Assembly: GCF_018224015.1 (NCBI RefSeq)
Contig: NZ_JAGPOT010000010.1
Span: 80,231 to 144,230, forward strand
Length of the DNA: 64,000 nucleotides
Origin: Pseudarthrobacter albicanus
GTDB taxonomy: Bacteria > Actinomycetota > Actinomycetes > Actinomycetales > Micrococcaceae
Direction of reading: 5' to 3'
Shown here in pieces: positions 7,841 to 15,751 of this stretch. Under the pieces are notes generated by a model that searched no databases, was not told the origin of the DNA, and worked only from the letters and a program-made list of their open reading frames with translations. Within the stretch, counting starts at the first letter, position 1, and every line of letters starts with the position of its first letter. The position numbers were made by a program, and so were the translations under genes.

Positions 7841-10800
7841 TCGGTAACCTGCTTTCCTCGTGCGCACAGCGGACAGACCTCGGGCAGCCGGCAGCCGTGC
7901 CCGCCGTGACCGCCTTTGGAAGGATCATGGCGGGCTTCGAAGGTGCTCCCGGACATCACCCGGGCGGCACCGTTCACCATCTCCAGCGCCCAGTTCTGGT
8001 CCGGGTCCAGCGCGGCCTGCGCCTGCACTCCCGGGCTCTTGGTGGTGGTGCCGAGCTGGGCCAGGACGGCTCCGCCCGGCCGCGGCGCCGGGCCGTCGTC
8101 GGGCCCGGCAAAACCTCCGGCCAGCACGGCCGCCTGGTAGGCGCCCAGTTGCGGGTGGCGTTCGAGTTCGGCTTTTCCGGGCTGCCGCTTGCCCGTCTTG
8201 AGGTCCACGATGACCAGCCGGCCCTCGGCGTCGATCTCCAGCCGGTCCACCTGCCCGCGTAGCACGGCGGACCGGGCGGGCCAGGGCTCGTCCGCGGGCG
8301 CGTCCGCGTCCGCCCCGGCCGCGTCGGCGTCCGCCTCGGCGTCGGGGGTGATGTCCTGCAGTTTCACCTCGAAGTCCTGTTCGACGCCGAGCAGGCTGCG
8401 GCCTTCGCTGCGCATGACCAACACGTACTGGGCGAGCTTCCGGACCATGGATTCGGCCCGCTGGAAGTCCAGCTTCCCTTCCCAGTTGTCCTTCATCCCG
8501 AGCGCCGGCCAGCGGCGGGCGAGTTCCGCGAGGTATTCGCCGCCCGAGGCGTCCGGGAGGTCCTGGGCGATGGCGTGGACCAGGGTTCCCAGGCTGCGGG
8601 CGAAATCGGTCGCCGCCTCGCCGCCCGCGGCCTGGACGAACCAGTCAAGGGGTGATTTCTGCACAGTCTCGACCTTCGAGGGTGAGACGTAGACGGTGCC
8701 TCCCGGCGGGACCACCGGATCCTCCGAGGACAGCGGCGCCAGGCCCCACCAGCTGGCCGGATGCGCCCCCGGAACCGGGGGCTCGGCAGCGGCCAGGGCG
8801 CCGAGCACCATGGTCGCTTCCTGTGATTCGGCGGCCGTGGCGTCCAGCTGGGCGTACTGCCGCAGTTCGGCCACGAGGGCGCGCAGGGTCAGCGGCCGCT
8901 CCACGGGGGTGAAGCCGCGCCGTTCCTGGTCCGGGCGCAGCGGTGCCACATAGTCCAGGAACGAGGACGGCTGTTCATCCTCCGAGGAGACGGCCGTGCA
9001 GATCAGGACCTCCCGGGCCCGGGAGACGGCGGTGGAGAAGCTCCGCAGCTCGTCATAGCGGATTTCCCGCAGCCGGCTGAGCGGATCCAGCTGCAGGGCG
9101 TACTCCACGCCGTGTTCGACGGCGTCGGCAAACAGGGTGCTGCCGAGCAGCTCGCCGCGGAGCCTGGTGTTGGGCCACACGCCTTCCTGCAGCCCCGGCA
9201 CGATCACCACCGGCCATTCCCGTCCGGCGGCGCTGGCGGGTGTCATGAGCTCCACGGCGTCCTCGAGCTGGGCCCGCGCGGCGAGGGTGTCCATCGGGAG
9301 TTCCTGGTTGAGCAGGTACTCGAGGAACTGTTCCGGCCCGGAACCCGGCAGCTGGTCCACGAAGCGTTCCGCGGTGTGGAACAACGCCATCATGGCGTCG
9401 AGGTCGCGGTCCGCGCGGGCCCCGGCCGAACCGGCGGCCAGGGCAGCTTCGGTCCAGCGGGCGGCGAGACCGGTGGAATTCCAGAGCGCCCACAGCACGG
9501 TTTCGGCGTTGCCGCCGGGTGCCAGGGCGGCTTCCCGGCCGGCCTGGATCATCCGCGCGATCCGCCGGGCGGAGTGCCCCTCGATGCCGAGCGTGGCCAG
9601 GGCCCCCGGTTCCAGCAGGGCCTCCACCAGGAGTGCGTCGCTGGTGCGGCCGCCGCCGCCCAGGAGCTCCTCCCGGCGCAGCGACTGGCGCAGCCGCCGG
9701 AGCTCGATCGAGGTGGCGCCGCCGATCCGTGAGGTGAGCAGGGCGACGGCCGACTCGGGGGTAAGGACGGACGGGTCCAGGACCACCGCGTAGGCGTCCA
9801 GCAGGGGCCTGACGGCAACCTCGTCCCGGACGGCGGATTCGGCGACAGGAATCCGGACCGGGATCCCCTGGCCGGCGAGGTACCGCTGAAGCTGGCTGAG
9901 CTGGCCGCCGTTGCGCACGATCACGGCGATGTCACCGAGTTCGCGGCCGTCGTTGAGCTGGGCTTCGAGGATCCGCTGCGCGACATAGCGCAGTTCGTGG
10001 ACCGGGGACGGCAGCAGATGCGCCTCGACGCTGCCGGCACTCCCCGCGGCATCGGTTCCGCGGCCCGGGGCTTCGACGGGTCCGCCGGCGGGGCCGCCCG
10101 CGGGGCGCCCGGCAGGACCATCAGCCCCCTCGGCCCCGCACTGCTCGAGCCGGCGCGCGGACTGCCCGCCGGCGCGGCGGGAAATGCGCCCGGCGACCGA
10201 GAGCCACGCCCCGGCCACGGCGGGAGTGTGGCGGTGGGCGAACCACAGCGGACGCTCCAGCACCGTGTCGCCGGCGGGGGCCAGCAGCCGGGGCAGCTCG
10301 GCCACGAGGTCCGGACGGGCCCCGCGGAAGCCCTGGACCACGGTGTCCGGCGAGGACGTGATGATGGCGTCCTTGCCCGCCGCGATGTCCGCGAGCAGCT
10401 CGAACACCGCCGGATTGGCCTCCTGGATGTCATCCACCAGGATCAGCTGCAGCCTGCTCCGCTCGGCGGCCAGGAAGTCCGGGGCGTCCTGGAAGATCTG
10501 GCGCGCGGCCGTGATGATGCCGGCCGGGTCGAAGGCCTCGGGCATGCGCAGGTCCAGGACGTCGCGGTATTCGGAATACAGGGCGGCGGCGGGCACCCAG
10601 TCGGGCCGGCGGCACCGGCGGGCCAGGACGACGAGGTCCTCCGCGGTCCGGCCGGATTCGATGATCCGGTCAAAGAGCTGGCGTACCTCCTGCCGGAAAC
10701 CGCGGGTCTGCAGGGCTGCCCCGAGGTCCTCCGGCCACTCAAGCCCAAGGCCGGGCAGCGCGTGACCTTCGAGCAGTTCCTTGATGATCAGGTCCTGCTC

Positions 10801-11319
10801 GGGCCCGGAGAGGAGTTTGGGCGGGCGCGGCAGCGGCAGGATGCCTTCCGCCTTGGCCCGCCGGATCAGATCGAACGCGTACGACGCCCAGGTGCGCGCC
10901 GGCGTCGTACTCAGGCTCCGGTCCAGCCGTGCGGTGAAGCGGTCCCGGAGGGAATCCGCGGCGAGCCGCCCGGGAGCCAGGATCAGCATCCGTTCGGGGT
11001 CCAGGCCGTCCCGTTGTGCCCGGCGGACTGCGGCCTCCACGAGGACGGTGGATTTTCCGGTCCCCGGCGCCCCGGGCACCAGGACGGGGCCCGCGCCGTG
11101 CGGGACGTCGACGGCGGCGAGCTGGTCTGCGGAGAGCACCGGGACGGCGGTATGCGGCTTCCGCGGCGGGAGCAGCCGGAGCTCCGCGCCGGAGGCCCGG
11201 GTACGGGAGCCCCCGGAGGCGGTCAGCGGGTATGCCGGCAGATCAGTAGCTGGCGGATCACCAGCAGGCAGCTCATTAGCAGGCAGCTCAAGAACAGGGG
11301 CCGGGCCGGGGGTAGTCAC
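7837..11319 (-). CDS. adnA: AdnA: helicase-like subunit with RecB-type nuclease
   Basis: Partner of AdnB in break end-processing. 1160 residues. Walker A GAPGTGKST at about 83-91; the Walker B region reads LVDDIQEA instead of DEFQDT, typical of the weaker AdnA motor. The nuclease motifs VDRLEID, VIVDLKTGK and QLGAYQAAV are present. The C-terminus has C-x5-C-x2-C (CRLPEVCPLC), like the Fe-S staple of AddB-type nucleases, but the usual first Cys (CPLxW) is Ser here (KSPLDWF). GTG at 11317-11319 overlaps the upstream TGA (GTGA). Two low-complexity stretches: the Leu-Pro-Ala N-terminus, and a Gly/Pro/Ala insert near residues 395-430. Confidence 0.92.
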   Translation of the reverse strand: MTTPGPAPVLELPANELPAGDPPATDLPAYPLTASGGSRTRASGAELRLLPPRKPHTAVPVLSADQLAAVDVPHGAGPVLVPGAPGTGKSTVLVEAAVRRAQRDGLDPERMLILAPGRLAADSLRDRFTARLDRSLSTTPARTWASYAFDLIRRAKAEGILPLPRPPKLLSGPEQDLIIKELLEGHALPGLGLEWPEDLGAALQTRGFRQEVRQLFDRIIESGRTAEDLVVLARRCRRPDWVPAAALYSEYRDVLDLRMPEAFDPAGIITAARQIFQDAPDFLAAERSRLQLILVDDIQEANPAVFELLADIAAGKDAIITSSPDTVVQGFRGARPDLVAELPRLLAPAGDTVLERPLWFAHRHTPAVAGAWLSVAGRISRRAGGQSARRLEQCGAEGADGPAGRPAGGPAGGPVEAPGRGTDAAGSAGSVEAHLLPSPVHELRYVAQRILEAQLNDGRELGDIAVIVRNGGQLSQLQRYLAGQGIPVRIPVAESAVRDEVAVRPLLDAYAVVLDPSVLTPESAVALLTSRIGGATSIELRRLRQSLRREELLGGGGRTSDALLVEALLEPGALATLGIEGHSARRIARMIQAGREAALAPGGNAETVLWALWNSTGLAARWTEAALAAGSAGARADRDLDAMMALFHTAERFVDQLPGSGPEQFLEYLLNQELPMDTLAARAQLEDAVELMTPASAAGREWPVVIVPGLQEGVWPNTRLRGELLGSTLFADAVEHGVEYALQLDPLSRLREIRYDELRSFSTAVSRAREVLICTAVSSEDEQPSSFLDYVAPLRPDQERRGFTPVERPLTLRALVAELRQYAQLDATAAESQEATMVLGALAAAEPPVPGAHPASWWGLAPLSSEDPVVPPGGTVYVSPSKVETVQKSPLDWFVQAAGGEAATDFARSLGTLVHAIAQDLPDASGGEYLAELARRWPALGMKDNWEGKLDFQRAESMVRKLAQYVLVMRSEGRSLLGVEQDFEVKLQDITPDAEADADAAGADADAPADEPWPARSAVLRGQVDRLEIDAEGRLVIVDLKTGKRQPGKAELERHPQLGAYQAAVLAGGFAGPDDGPAPRPGGAVLAQLGTTTKSPGVQAQAALDPDQNWALEMVNGAARVMSGSTFEARHDPSKGGHGGHGCRLPEVCPLCARGKQVTE

Positions 11320-11735
11320 ACAGTCATTTCATCATCGGGGGCCGACAATTTATGCAACGCCCGTTCCAGGCGCTCGGCGATGGCGTCGATCCGGTCGAAG
11401 TCGTCCTCGGATGGCGCCCACCGGGCCGCGGCCAGGTCCACCCGCCAGCGTCCCTCGCCGGTACGGAGATAGTCCAGGTAGCTGCCGTGCAGCGGGGTGC
11501 CCTCCTGGAGGTACCGGGCCAGGGCGGCATGCTCATGTCCCGGCGGTGCCTCCCCGTTTGATTTCAGGACCCGCCACCACGGGACGGCGCTGCCGTGGTG
11601 GCTCATCACGGACCCGACCTGCCGGGGGCCGCCGCCGCCACCCAGGAGTTCCGCGACGTCACCGTAGGCCAGCACGGTGCCCGCGGGGATCAAGGCCACC
11701 AGCTCCAGCACCGCCTCCACATACTCCGCCCGCAT
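11316..11735 (-). CDS. Alkyltransferase-like (ATL/MGMT-family) DNA damage recognition protein
   Basis: 139 residues of the MGMT DNA-binding domain. Contains the helix-turn-helix stretch AYGDVAELLGG and, where O6-alkylguanine methyltransferases have PCHRV, the sequence PWWRV: the acceptor Cys is missing, as in ATL proteins that flag O6-alkylguanine for nucleotide excision repair. First gene of the adnAB operon; its TGA overlaps the adnA GTG. The longer than usual C-terminal tail (WAPSEDDFDRIDAIAE...) has no known role. The start is supported by TAGTCT 6 nt upstream. Confidence 0.88.
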   Translation of the reverse strand: MRAEYVEAVLELVALIPAGTVLAYGDVAELLGGGGGPRQVGSVMSHHGSAVPWWRVLKSNGEAPPGHEHAALARYLQEGTPLHGSYLDYLRTGEGRWRVDLAAARWAPSEDDFDRIDAIAERLERALHKLSAPDDEMTV

Positions 11736-11747
11736 CGATCCAGACTA
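11736..11747 (-). promoter_or_regulatory. -10 element for ATL-adnA-adnB, leaderless
   Basis: TAGTCT (minus strand, 11742-11747), 6-nt gap, ATG at 11735. The palindromic repeat at 11751-11815 occupies the place where a -35 would be. Confidence 0.55.
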
Positions 11748-11750
11748 GCC

Positions 11751-11815
11751 GCAACGCGGGGTCACTTACGGCCCATTCCGCCGGGCAGGATGGGCTGTAA
11801 GTGACCCCGCGTTGC
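11751..11815. repeat. Long inverted repeat between divergent ATL and exonuclease genes
   Basis: Two 26-nt arms (11751-11776 and 11790-11815) are reverse complements with one mismatch, separated by a 13-nt loop. In RNA the mismatch could be a G-U pair. No run of T follows and neither flanking gene ends here, so it is not a standard terminator. It looks like a REP-type intergenic element. Confidence 0.85.
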
Positions 11816-11854
11816 GTTCAGGGTGCGGAATCAAGAACTGTCGGAGGCAGCAGG

Positions 11855-11866
11855 TAGCGTGGAGGC
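11855..11866 (+). promoter_or_regulatory. -10 element for the DnaQ-fold exonuclease, leaderless
   Basis: TAGCGT at 11855-11860, 6-nt gap, ATG at 11867. A GGAGG also precedes the ATG but with only 1 nt of spacing, too close to act as a ribosome site. Confidence 0.5.
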
Positions 11867-12577
11867 ATGAGCACCTGGAACTCCCTCCCCCGCGCAGCCT
11901 TTGACCTCGAGACCACCGGCCGTAATTCCCGTGCCGCGAGGATCGTCACCGCGTCGGTCACCGTGGTGGACTCCGCCGGCGGGATCATTAAGGAGCATGA
12001 GTGGCTCGCGGATCCTGGCGTGGAGATCCCCACGGAGGCCAGCGATATCCACGGGATCACCACCGAGCAGGCGCGCCGCGAGGGCCGTCCGGCCGCTGAA
12101 GTGACGCGGGAACTTTCGGCGGTCCTCCAGGAGCTTTTCGATGCCCACGTGCCGGTCATCGCCTTCAACGCCAGCTACGACTTCACCGTCCTGGCCGCCG
12201 AATCGGCGCGCTACGGCGTCCCCCAGCTGAGCCGCTTTCCGGTGCTGGACCCGTACATCATGAACAAGCAGGTGGACCGCTACCGCAAGGGCAAGCGCAC
12301 GCTCACAGCCCTGTGCGAGGAGTACGGCGTCAGCCTGGACAACGCGCACACCTCGGCCGCCGATGCGCTGGCGACCCTGCGCATGCTCGATGCCATGGCC
12401 GGGAAGTTTCCCAAGCTCAGCATGCCGGCCGCCCATCTCCACCAGCTCCAGATCGAGTGGGCCTCGTCCCAGGCCGCGGACTTCCAGAACTACCTGCGCA
12501 AGACCAAGCCTGCCGCCGTGATCGAGGGTGACTGGCCGGTGCTGCCGCCCGAGGACGCCAGCCGCGGCGAGTTCTGA
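11867..12577 (+). CDS. DnaQ-fold 3'-5' exonuclease (DEDDh, DNA polymerase III epsilon-like)
   Basis: 236 residues. ExoI FDLETTG at about 13-19, ExoII with FNASYDFTVL, and ExoIII AHTSAADALAT, where the His four residues before the Asp marks a DEDDh enzyme. Likely degrades single-stranded DNA or RNA ends. It has none of the C-terminal polymerase-binding sequence of true epsilon, so a stand-alone repair or RNA-trimming nuclease is more likely than a replicative proofreader. Transcribed away from the ATL-adnAB operon; the shared upstream region carries the palindromic repeat. Followed by hairpin-forming sequence. Confidence 0.88.
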   Translation: MSTWNSLPRAAFDLETTGRNSRAARIVTASVTVVDSAGGIIKEHEWLADPGVEIPTEASDIHGITTEQARREGRPAAEVTRELSAVLQELFDAHVPVIAFNASYDFTVLAAESARYGVPQLSRFPVLDPYIMNKQVDRYRKGKRTLTALCEEYGVSLDNAHTSAADALATLRMLDAMAGKFPKLSMPAAHLHQLQIEWASSQAADFQNYLRKTKPAAVIEGDWPVLPPEDASRGEF

Positions 12578-12600
12578 CGGACGCTTCCCACCCGGCGGGA

Positions 12601-12654
12601 CCTGGCCGCCCGGAACCGGGCCAGGCCTGTTCCTGGCCGGCGCACCGCCGGTGC
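12601..12654 (+). terminator. Possible terminator hairpins after the exonuclease gene
   Basis: CCTGGCC (12601-12607) pairs with GGCCAGG (12619-12625); a second perfect hairpin, GCACCG-C-CGGTGC, lies at 12642-12654. No T-tract, so the call is weak. Confidence 0.35.
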
Positions 12655-12696
12655 GACGCAGATCACGTCCCTGTCCGCAGTGCATACCCTGAGGGA

Positions 12697-12834
12697 GTGA
12701 AGGTGGTGGATTCAGTGGAGGCGACGCCTACCCCGCCGCCACCCGCAGCCAGGGCACATATGGTGAATTACCCACAGCAATACACCCTTTCTGGTGAACT
12801 AAATGCAAAGGTGGAGGCCCCCTGCCCCCGCTGA
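12697..12834 (+). CDS. Candidate small ORF upstream of metNIQ (45 aa)
   Basis: A GTG-initiated 45-codon frame ending in TGA at 12832-12834. TACCCT (12685-12690) lies exactly 6 nt before the GTG, the same spacing as at the leaderless genes of this window. The peptide has a Pro-rich first half (TPTPPPPAA) and a polar second half; it has no Met-rich run that would suggest Met-codon attenuation. A CATAAT hexamer (12835-12840) follows directly and could be a second promoter for metN. It could also be chance. The rest of the 318-bp gap (12578-12895) holds the hairpins above, two TGGTGAA repeats and the metN leader. No relative is recognised. Confidence 0.3.
   Translation: MKVVDSVEATPTPPPPAARAHMVNYPQQYTLSGELNAKVEAPCPR
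12761..12801. repeat. Direct repeat TGGTGAAYTA upstream of metN
   Basis: TGGTGAATTA at 12761-12770 and TGGTGAACTA at 12792-12801, start-to-start distance 31 bp, about three helical turns. Possible operator half-sites for a methionine regulator. They lie inside the small candidate ORF. Confidence 0.3.
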
Positions 12835-12895
12835 CATAATTAAACCCTGAAGCGGGCGTGTGTTATTTCGCGCCCGAACCACCCTCAAGGGATAA

Positions 12896-14002
12896 ATGAT
12901 CACAGTTACCGACCTTCGCAAGGTCTACCAGCAGGGCAAGAAAGAAGTGGTGGCCCTCGACGGCGTCACACTTTCCGTGCCGAAGGGCTCCATCCACGGC
13001 ATCATTGGCCATTCCGGTGCCGGAAAATCGACCCTGGTGCGCTGCCTGACCCTCCTGGACCGTCCGACCTCCGGATCCGTCAGCATCGATGGGACCGAAC
13101 TGAGTTCTGTCCGCGATTCGGAGATCCGTGCGGCCCGGCGGCGCATCGGCATGGTCTTCCAGCACGCCAACCTGATGGACTCCCGGACGGCGGCGGGAAA
13201 TGTTGCCCATCCCCTCGAGCTGGTCAAGACCCCGAAGGACAAGACCCGGACGCGGGTCGCCGAACTCCTGAAGCTCGTCGGGCTGGAGGGGTTTGAGAAC
13301 GCCTACCCCTCCCAGCTCTCCGGCGGCCAGCGCCAGCGCGTCGGCATTGCCCGGGCCCTGGCCTCGGAACCGGAGGTGCTGCTCTGCGACGAGCCCACCT
13401 CCGCCCTGGACCCGGCAACCACCAACGAGATCCTCGACCTGATCCAGGAACTGACCAGCCGTCTGCAGCTGACAGTGCTGATCATCACGCACGAGATGAA
13501 CGTCGTGAAGCGCGTCTGCAACTCGGTGTCCCTCCTGTCGCGGGGCCGCATCATCGAACACGGGGCCCTCGAGGACGTAGCCGGAGAGCTGGACAGCCAG
13601 CTGGCCCGGGCCCTGCTGCCGCTTCCGCCGTCGTTTCCCCTGCCCGGGCCCCTGCAACGCGGCCCCGTACTGGAGATCGTCTTCTCCGGTGACAGCGCCA
13701 AGGAGCCCGTATTGACCGGCGTCGCCCGGCACTTCGACATGGACATTAATGTCCTGGCCGGGAGCGTCGAGACGCTCGGCGGCCAGCAGTTCGGCCATCT
13801 CCGCGTACAACTGGCCGAAAACTCGGACGTCGACGGCGTCCTGGGCTACCTGACCGACCGCGGCATCAGCGCCCGCCGGGTGGCGCCCGTCGCCGGCGCG
13901 GCCCCGGAATTCCCCGACACGCTCCCCGACCCTGACCTCCCGGACCCCGTTGTCCCGAACCAGGGACTTCATCCGACCAAGGAACAAGGAAGGCACGAAT
14001 GA
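12896..14002 (+). CDS. metN: Methionine ABC importer ATP-binding protein MetN
   Basis: 368 residues. Walker A GHSGAGKS at about 38-45, Q-loop VFQHANLM, signature LSGGQRQR at 141-148, Walker B VLLCDEP at 161-167, and H-loop ITHEM. A C-terminal NIL domain (about 265-340), which senses methionine in this family, is present, followed by an Asp/Pro-rich tail. AAGGGA sits four bases before the ATG. A GC hairpin in the leader (around 12853-12880) could affect translation. The stop overlaps the metI ATG (ATGA). Drives uptake of D/L-methionine with MetI and MetQ. Confidence 0.95.
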   Translation: MITVTDLRKVYQQGKKEVVALDGVTLSVPKGSIHGIIGHSGAGKSTLVRCLTLLDRPTSGSVSIDGTELSSVRDSEIRAARRRIGMVFQHANLMDSRTAAGNVAHPLELVKTPKDKTRTRVAELLKLVGLEGFENAYPSQLSGGQRQRVGIARALASEPEVLLCDEPTSALDPATTNEILDLIQELTSRLQLTVLIITHEMNVVKRVCNSVSLLSRGRIIEHGALEDVAGELDSQLARALLPLPPSFPLPGPLQRGPVLEIVFSGDSAKEPVLTGVARHFDMDINVLAGSVETLGGQQFGHLRVQLAENSDVDGVLGYLTDRGISARRVAPVAGAAPEFPDTLPDPDLPDPVVPNQGLHPTKEQGRHE

Positions 14003-14670
14003 ACGATTTCTTCAGCAACCCCGTCCTCGTGAAAGCCCTGCCCGAAGCGATCATCGAGACGCTGCAGATGGTCGGTATCTCTGCCTTCTTCACCGTGCTG
14101 GTCGGCCTGCCGCTGGGCGTGTTCCTTCATGTCTCCGCCCCCGGCGGGCTGCGCCCGATGCCGGTCATCAACCGGATCCTGAGCGACATCGTCGTCAACA
14201 TCACCCGGTCCATCCCGTTTGCCATCCTGATGGTGGCGCTCATCCCGCTGGCCCGCGCGCTGACCGGAACCAGCCTGGGCCCGGTGGCGGCGTCGGTTTC
14301 CCTGTCCATCGGGACCATTCCGTTCTTCGCCCGGCTCGTGGAGACCTGCCTGCGCGATGTGCACCACGGCAAGATCGACGCGGCCCAGGTCATGGGGTCC
14401 ACCAACATGCAGGTCATCAGCAAGGTGCTGCTGCGCGAATCCCTTCCTCCCCTCGTCGCGGCGGCCACCACCACGGTGGTCACCCTCGTCGGCTACTCCG
14501 CCATGGCGGGCCTCGTCGGGGGCGGCGGGCTCGGCAAGCTGGCCTACAACTACGGTTTCCAGCGCTTCGACGTCTCAGTCATGATCGTCACCATCGTGCT
14601 GATCGTCGTCCTGGTCCAGGTCATCCAGCTGGTCGGTGAACGGATCTCCCGCAGCCTGGATCACCGCTAA
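13999..14670 (+). CDS. metI: Methionine ABC importer permease MetI
   Basis: 223 residues, about five to six hydrophobic segments, with the EAA-type coupling stretch around VETCLRDVHHGKIDAAQVMGS and the typical MAGLVGGGGLGKLA. Inner-membrane channel of the methionine importer. Four-base overlap with metN gives translational coupling. A 143-bp gap to metQ has no obvious terminator. Confidence 0.95.
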   Translation: MNDFFSNPVLVKALPEAIIETLQMVGISAFFTVLVGLPLGVFLHVSAPGGLRPMPVINRILSDIVVNITRSIPFAILMVALIPLARALTGTSLGPVAASVSLSIGTIPFFARLVETCLRDVHHGKIDAAQVMGSTNMQVISKVLLRESLPPLVAAATTTVVTLVGYSAMAGLVGGGGLGKLAYNYGFQRFDVSVMIVTIVLIVVLVQVIQLVGERISRSLDHR

Positions 14671-14813
14671 CCGCGGGGCCGGGCGGGCCGTCCGACACGG
14701 CACGCCTTCCTCCACAGACCAACATCCCTGCAGCGGGTAGCCGCCCACTGTATCTGCGCGGATCACGGCAGCACGCCGAGTTGATCCCGGCTATTTCGAA
14801 AGGAACGCACCTG

Positions 14814-15659
14814 ATGCGTAAATCACTCACCCTTCTGGCCACCGGCATCGTCACTGCCCTGGCGCTGACGGCCTGCGGCGGGTCCTCCACCCCCAGCACC
14901 CAGGCCACCAACACCCTGGACCCGGCCAAGCCGGTCACCCTTAAGGTCGGTGCCAGCCCGGTGCCCCACGCGAAAATCCTCGAGTTCGTCAACCAGGAGC
15001 TCGCTCCCAAGGCTGGCCTCAAGCTGGACATCAAGGAAATCGAGGATTACCAGACGCCGAACACCGCGCTGAGCGACGGTTCCCTCGACGCCAACTTCTA
15101 CCAGCACCTCCCGTGGTTCGAGGACCAGGTCAAGACCAAGGGATACAAGTTCGGCCACGGCGCCGGTGTCCACATCGAGCCGTACGCCGCGTTCTCCGAG
15201 AAGGTCCAGAACATCAAGGACATCCAGGACGGCGCCAAGGTCGCCATCACCAATGACCCGTCCAACCAAGTCCGCGCCCTCAAGGTGCTCCAGGTCGCCG
15301 GCCTGGTCAAGGACATCAAGGAAGATTCCACCGTGCTGACGCTGAGCGACGCACAAAACCCGAAAAAACTGAAGTTCTCGGAAAACCAGCCCGAGCTGCT
15401 GATCAACGACCTCAAGGACCCGTCGGTGGACCTGGCCCTGATCAACGGCAACTTCATTCTCAAGGCCGGCCTGAGCACCTCCAAGGCCCTCGCCGTGGAA
15501 TCCGTGAACAACAACCCCTACGCCAACTTCCTGGCCTGGCGCGAGGACTCCAAGGATGACGTACGGATCAAGAAGCTCGACGAACTGCTCCACTCCCCCG
15601 AGGTCAAGGCCTTCATCCAGAAGGAATGGCCCAACGGTGATGTGACTCCGGCGTTCTGA
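14814..15659 (+). CDS. metQ: Methionine-binding lipoprotein MetQ
   Basis: 281 residues from the ATG at 14814, chosen because GAAAGGA precedes it by 8 nt and the signal peptide then starts at MRKSL. Lipobox LTAC-GG gives a lipidated Cys near residue 20. NlpA/MetQ family, with the hallmark NFYQHLPWFEDQ stretch; delivers methionine to MetNI at the outer face of the membrane. Followed by a strong hairpin terminator. Confidence 0.95.
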   Translation: MRKSLTLLATGIVTALALTACGGSSTPSTQATNTLDPAKPVTLKVGASPVPHAKILEFVNQELAPKAGLKLDIKEIEDYQTPNTALSDGSLDANFYQHLPWFEDQVKTKGYKFGHGAGVHIEPYAAFSEKVQNIKDIQDGAKVAITNDPSNQVRALKVLQVAGLVKDIKEDSTVLTLSDAQNPKKLKFSENQPELLINDLKDPSVDLALINGNFILKAGLSTSKALAVESVNNNPYANFLAWREDSKDDVRIKKLDELLHSPEVKAFIQKEWPNGDVTPAF

Positions 15660-15686
15660 GCCCGGCTCCCCTGAAGCGTTAAAGAC

Positions 15687-15716
15687 CTTTGGCACCCGCC
15701 GCGGCGGGTGCCAAAG
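15687..15716. terminator. Bidirectional hairpin terminator between metQ and hemL
   Basis: Perfect 15-bp palindrome (15687-15701 with 15702-15716), flanked by T/A-rich bases (TCATTTA downstream on the plus strand, A-rich on the other side). It lies between convergent genes and can serve both. Confidence 0.85.
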
Positions 15717-15751
15717 TCATTTAAGCACGACGGCGGGGCACGTCGCCCGGG

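Noticed and set aside
12578..12895. SAM riboswitch before metN
   Set aside because: I looked for SAM-I and SAM-IV style conserved blocks and could not find them; only direct repeats, hairpins and a small ORF are visible.
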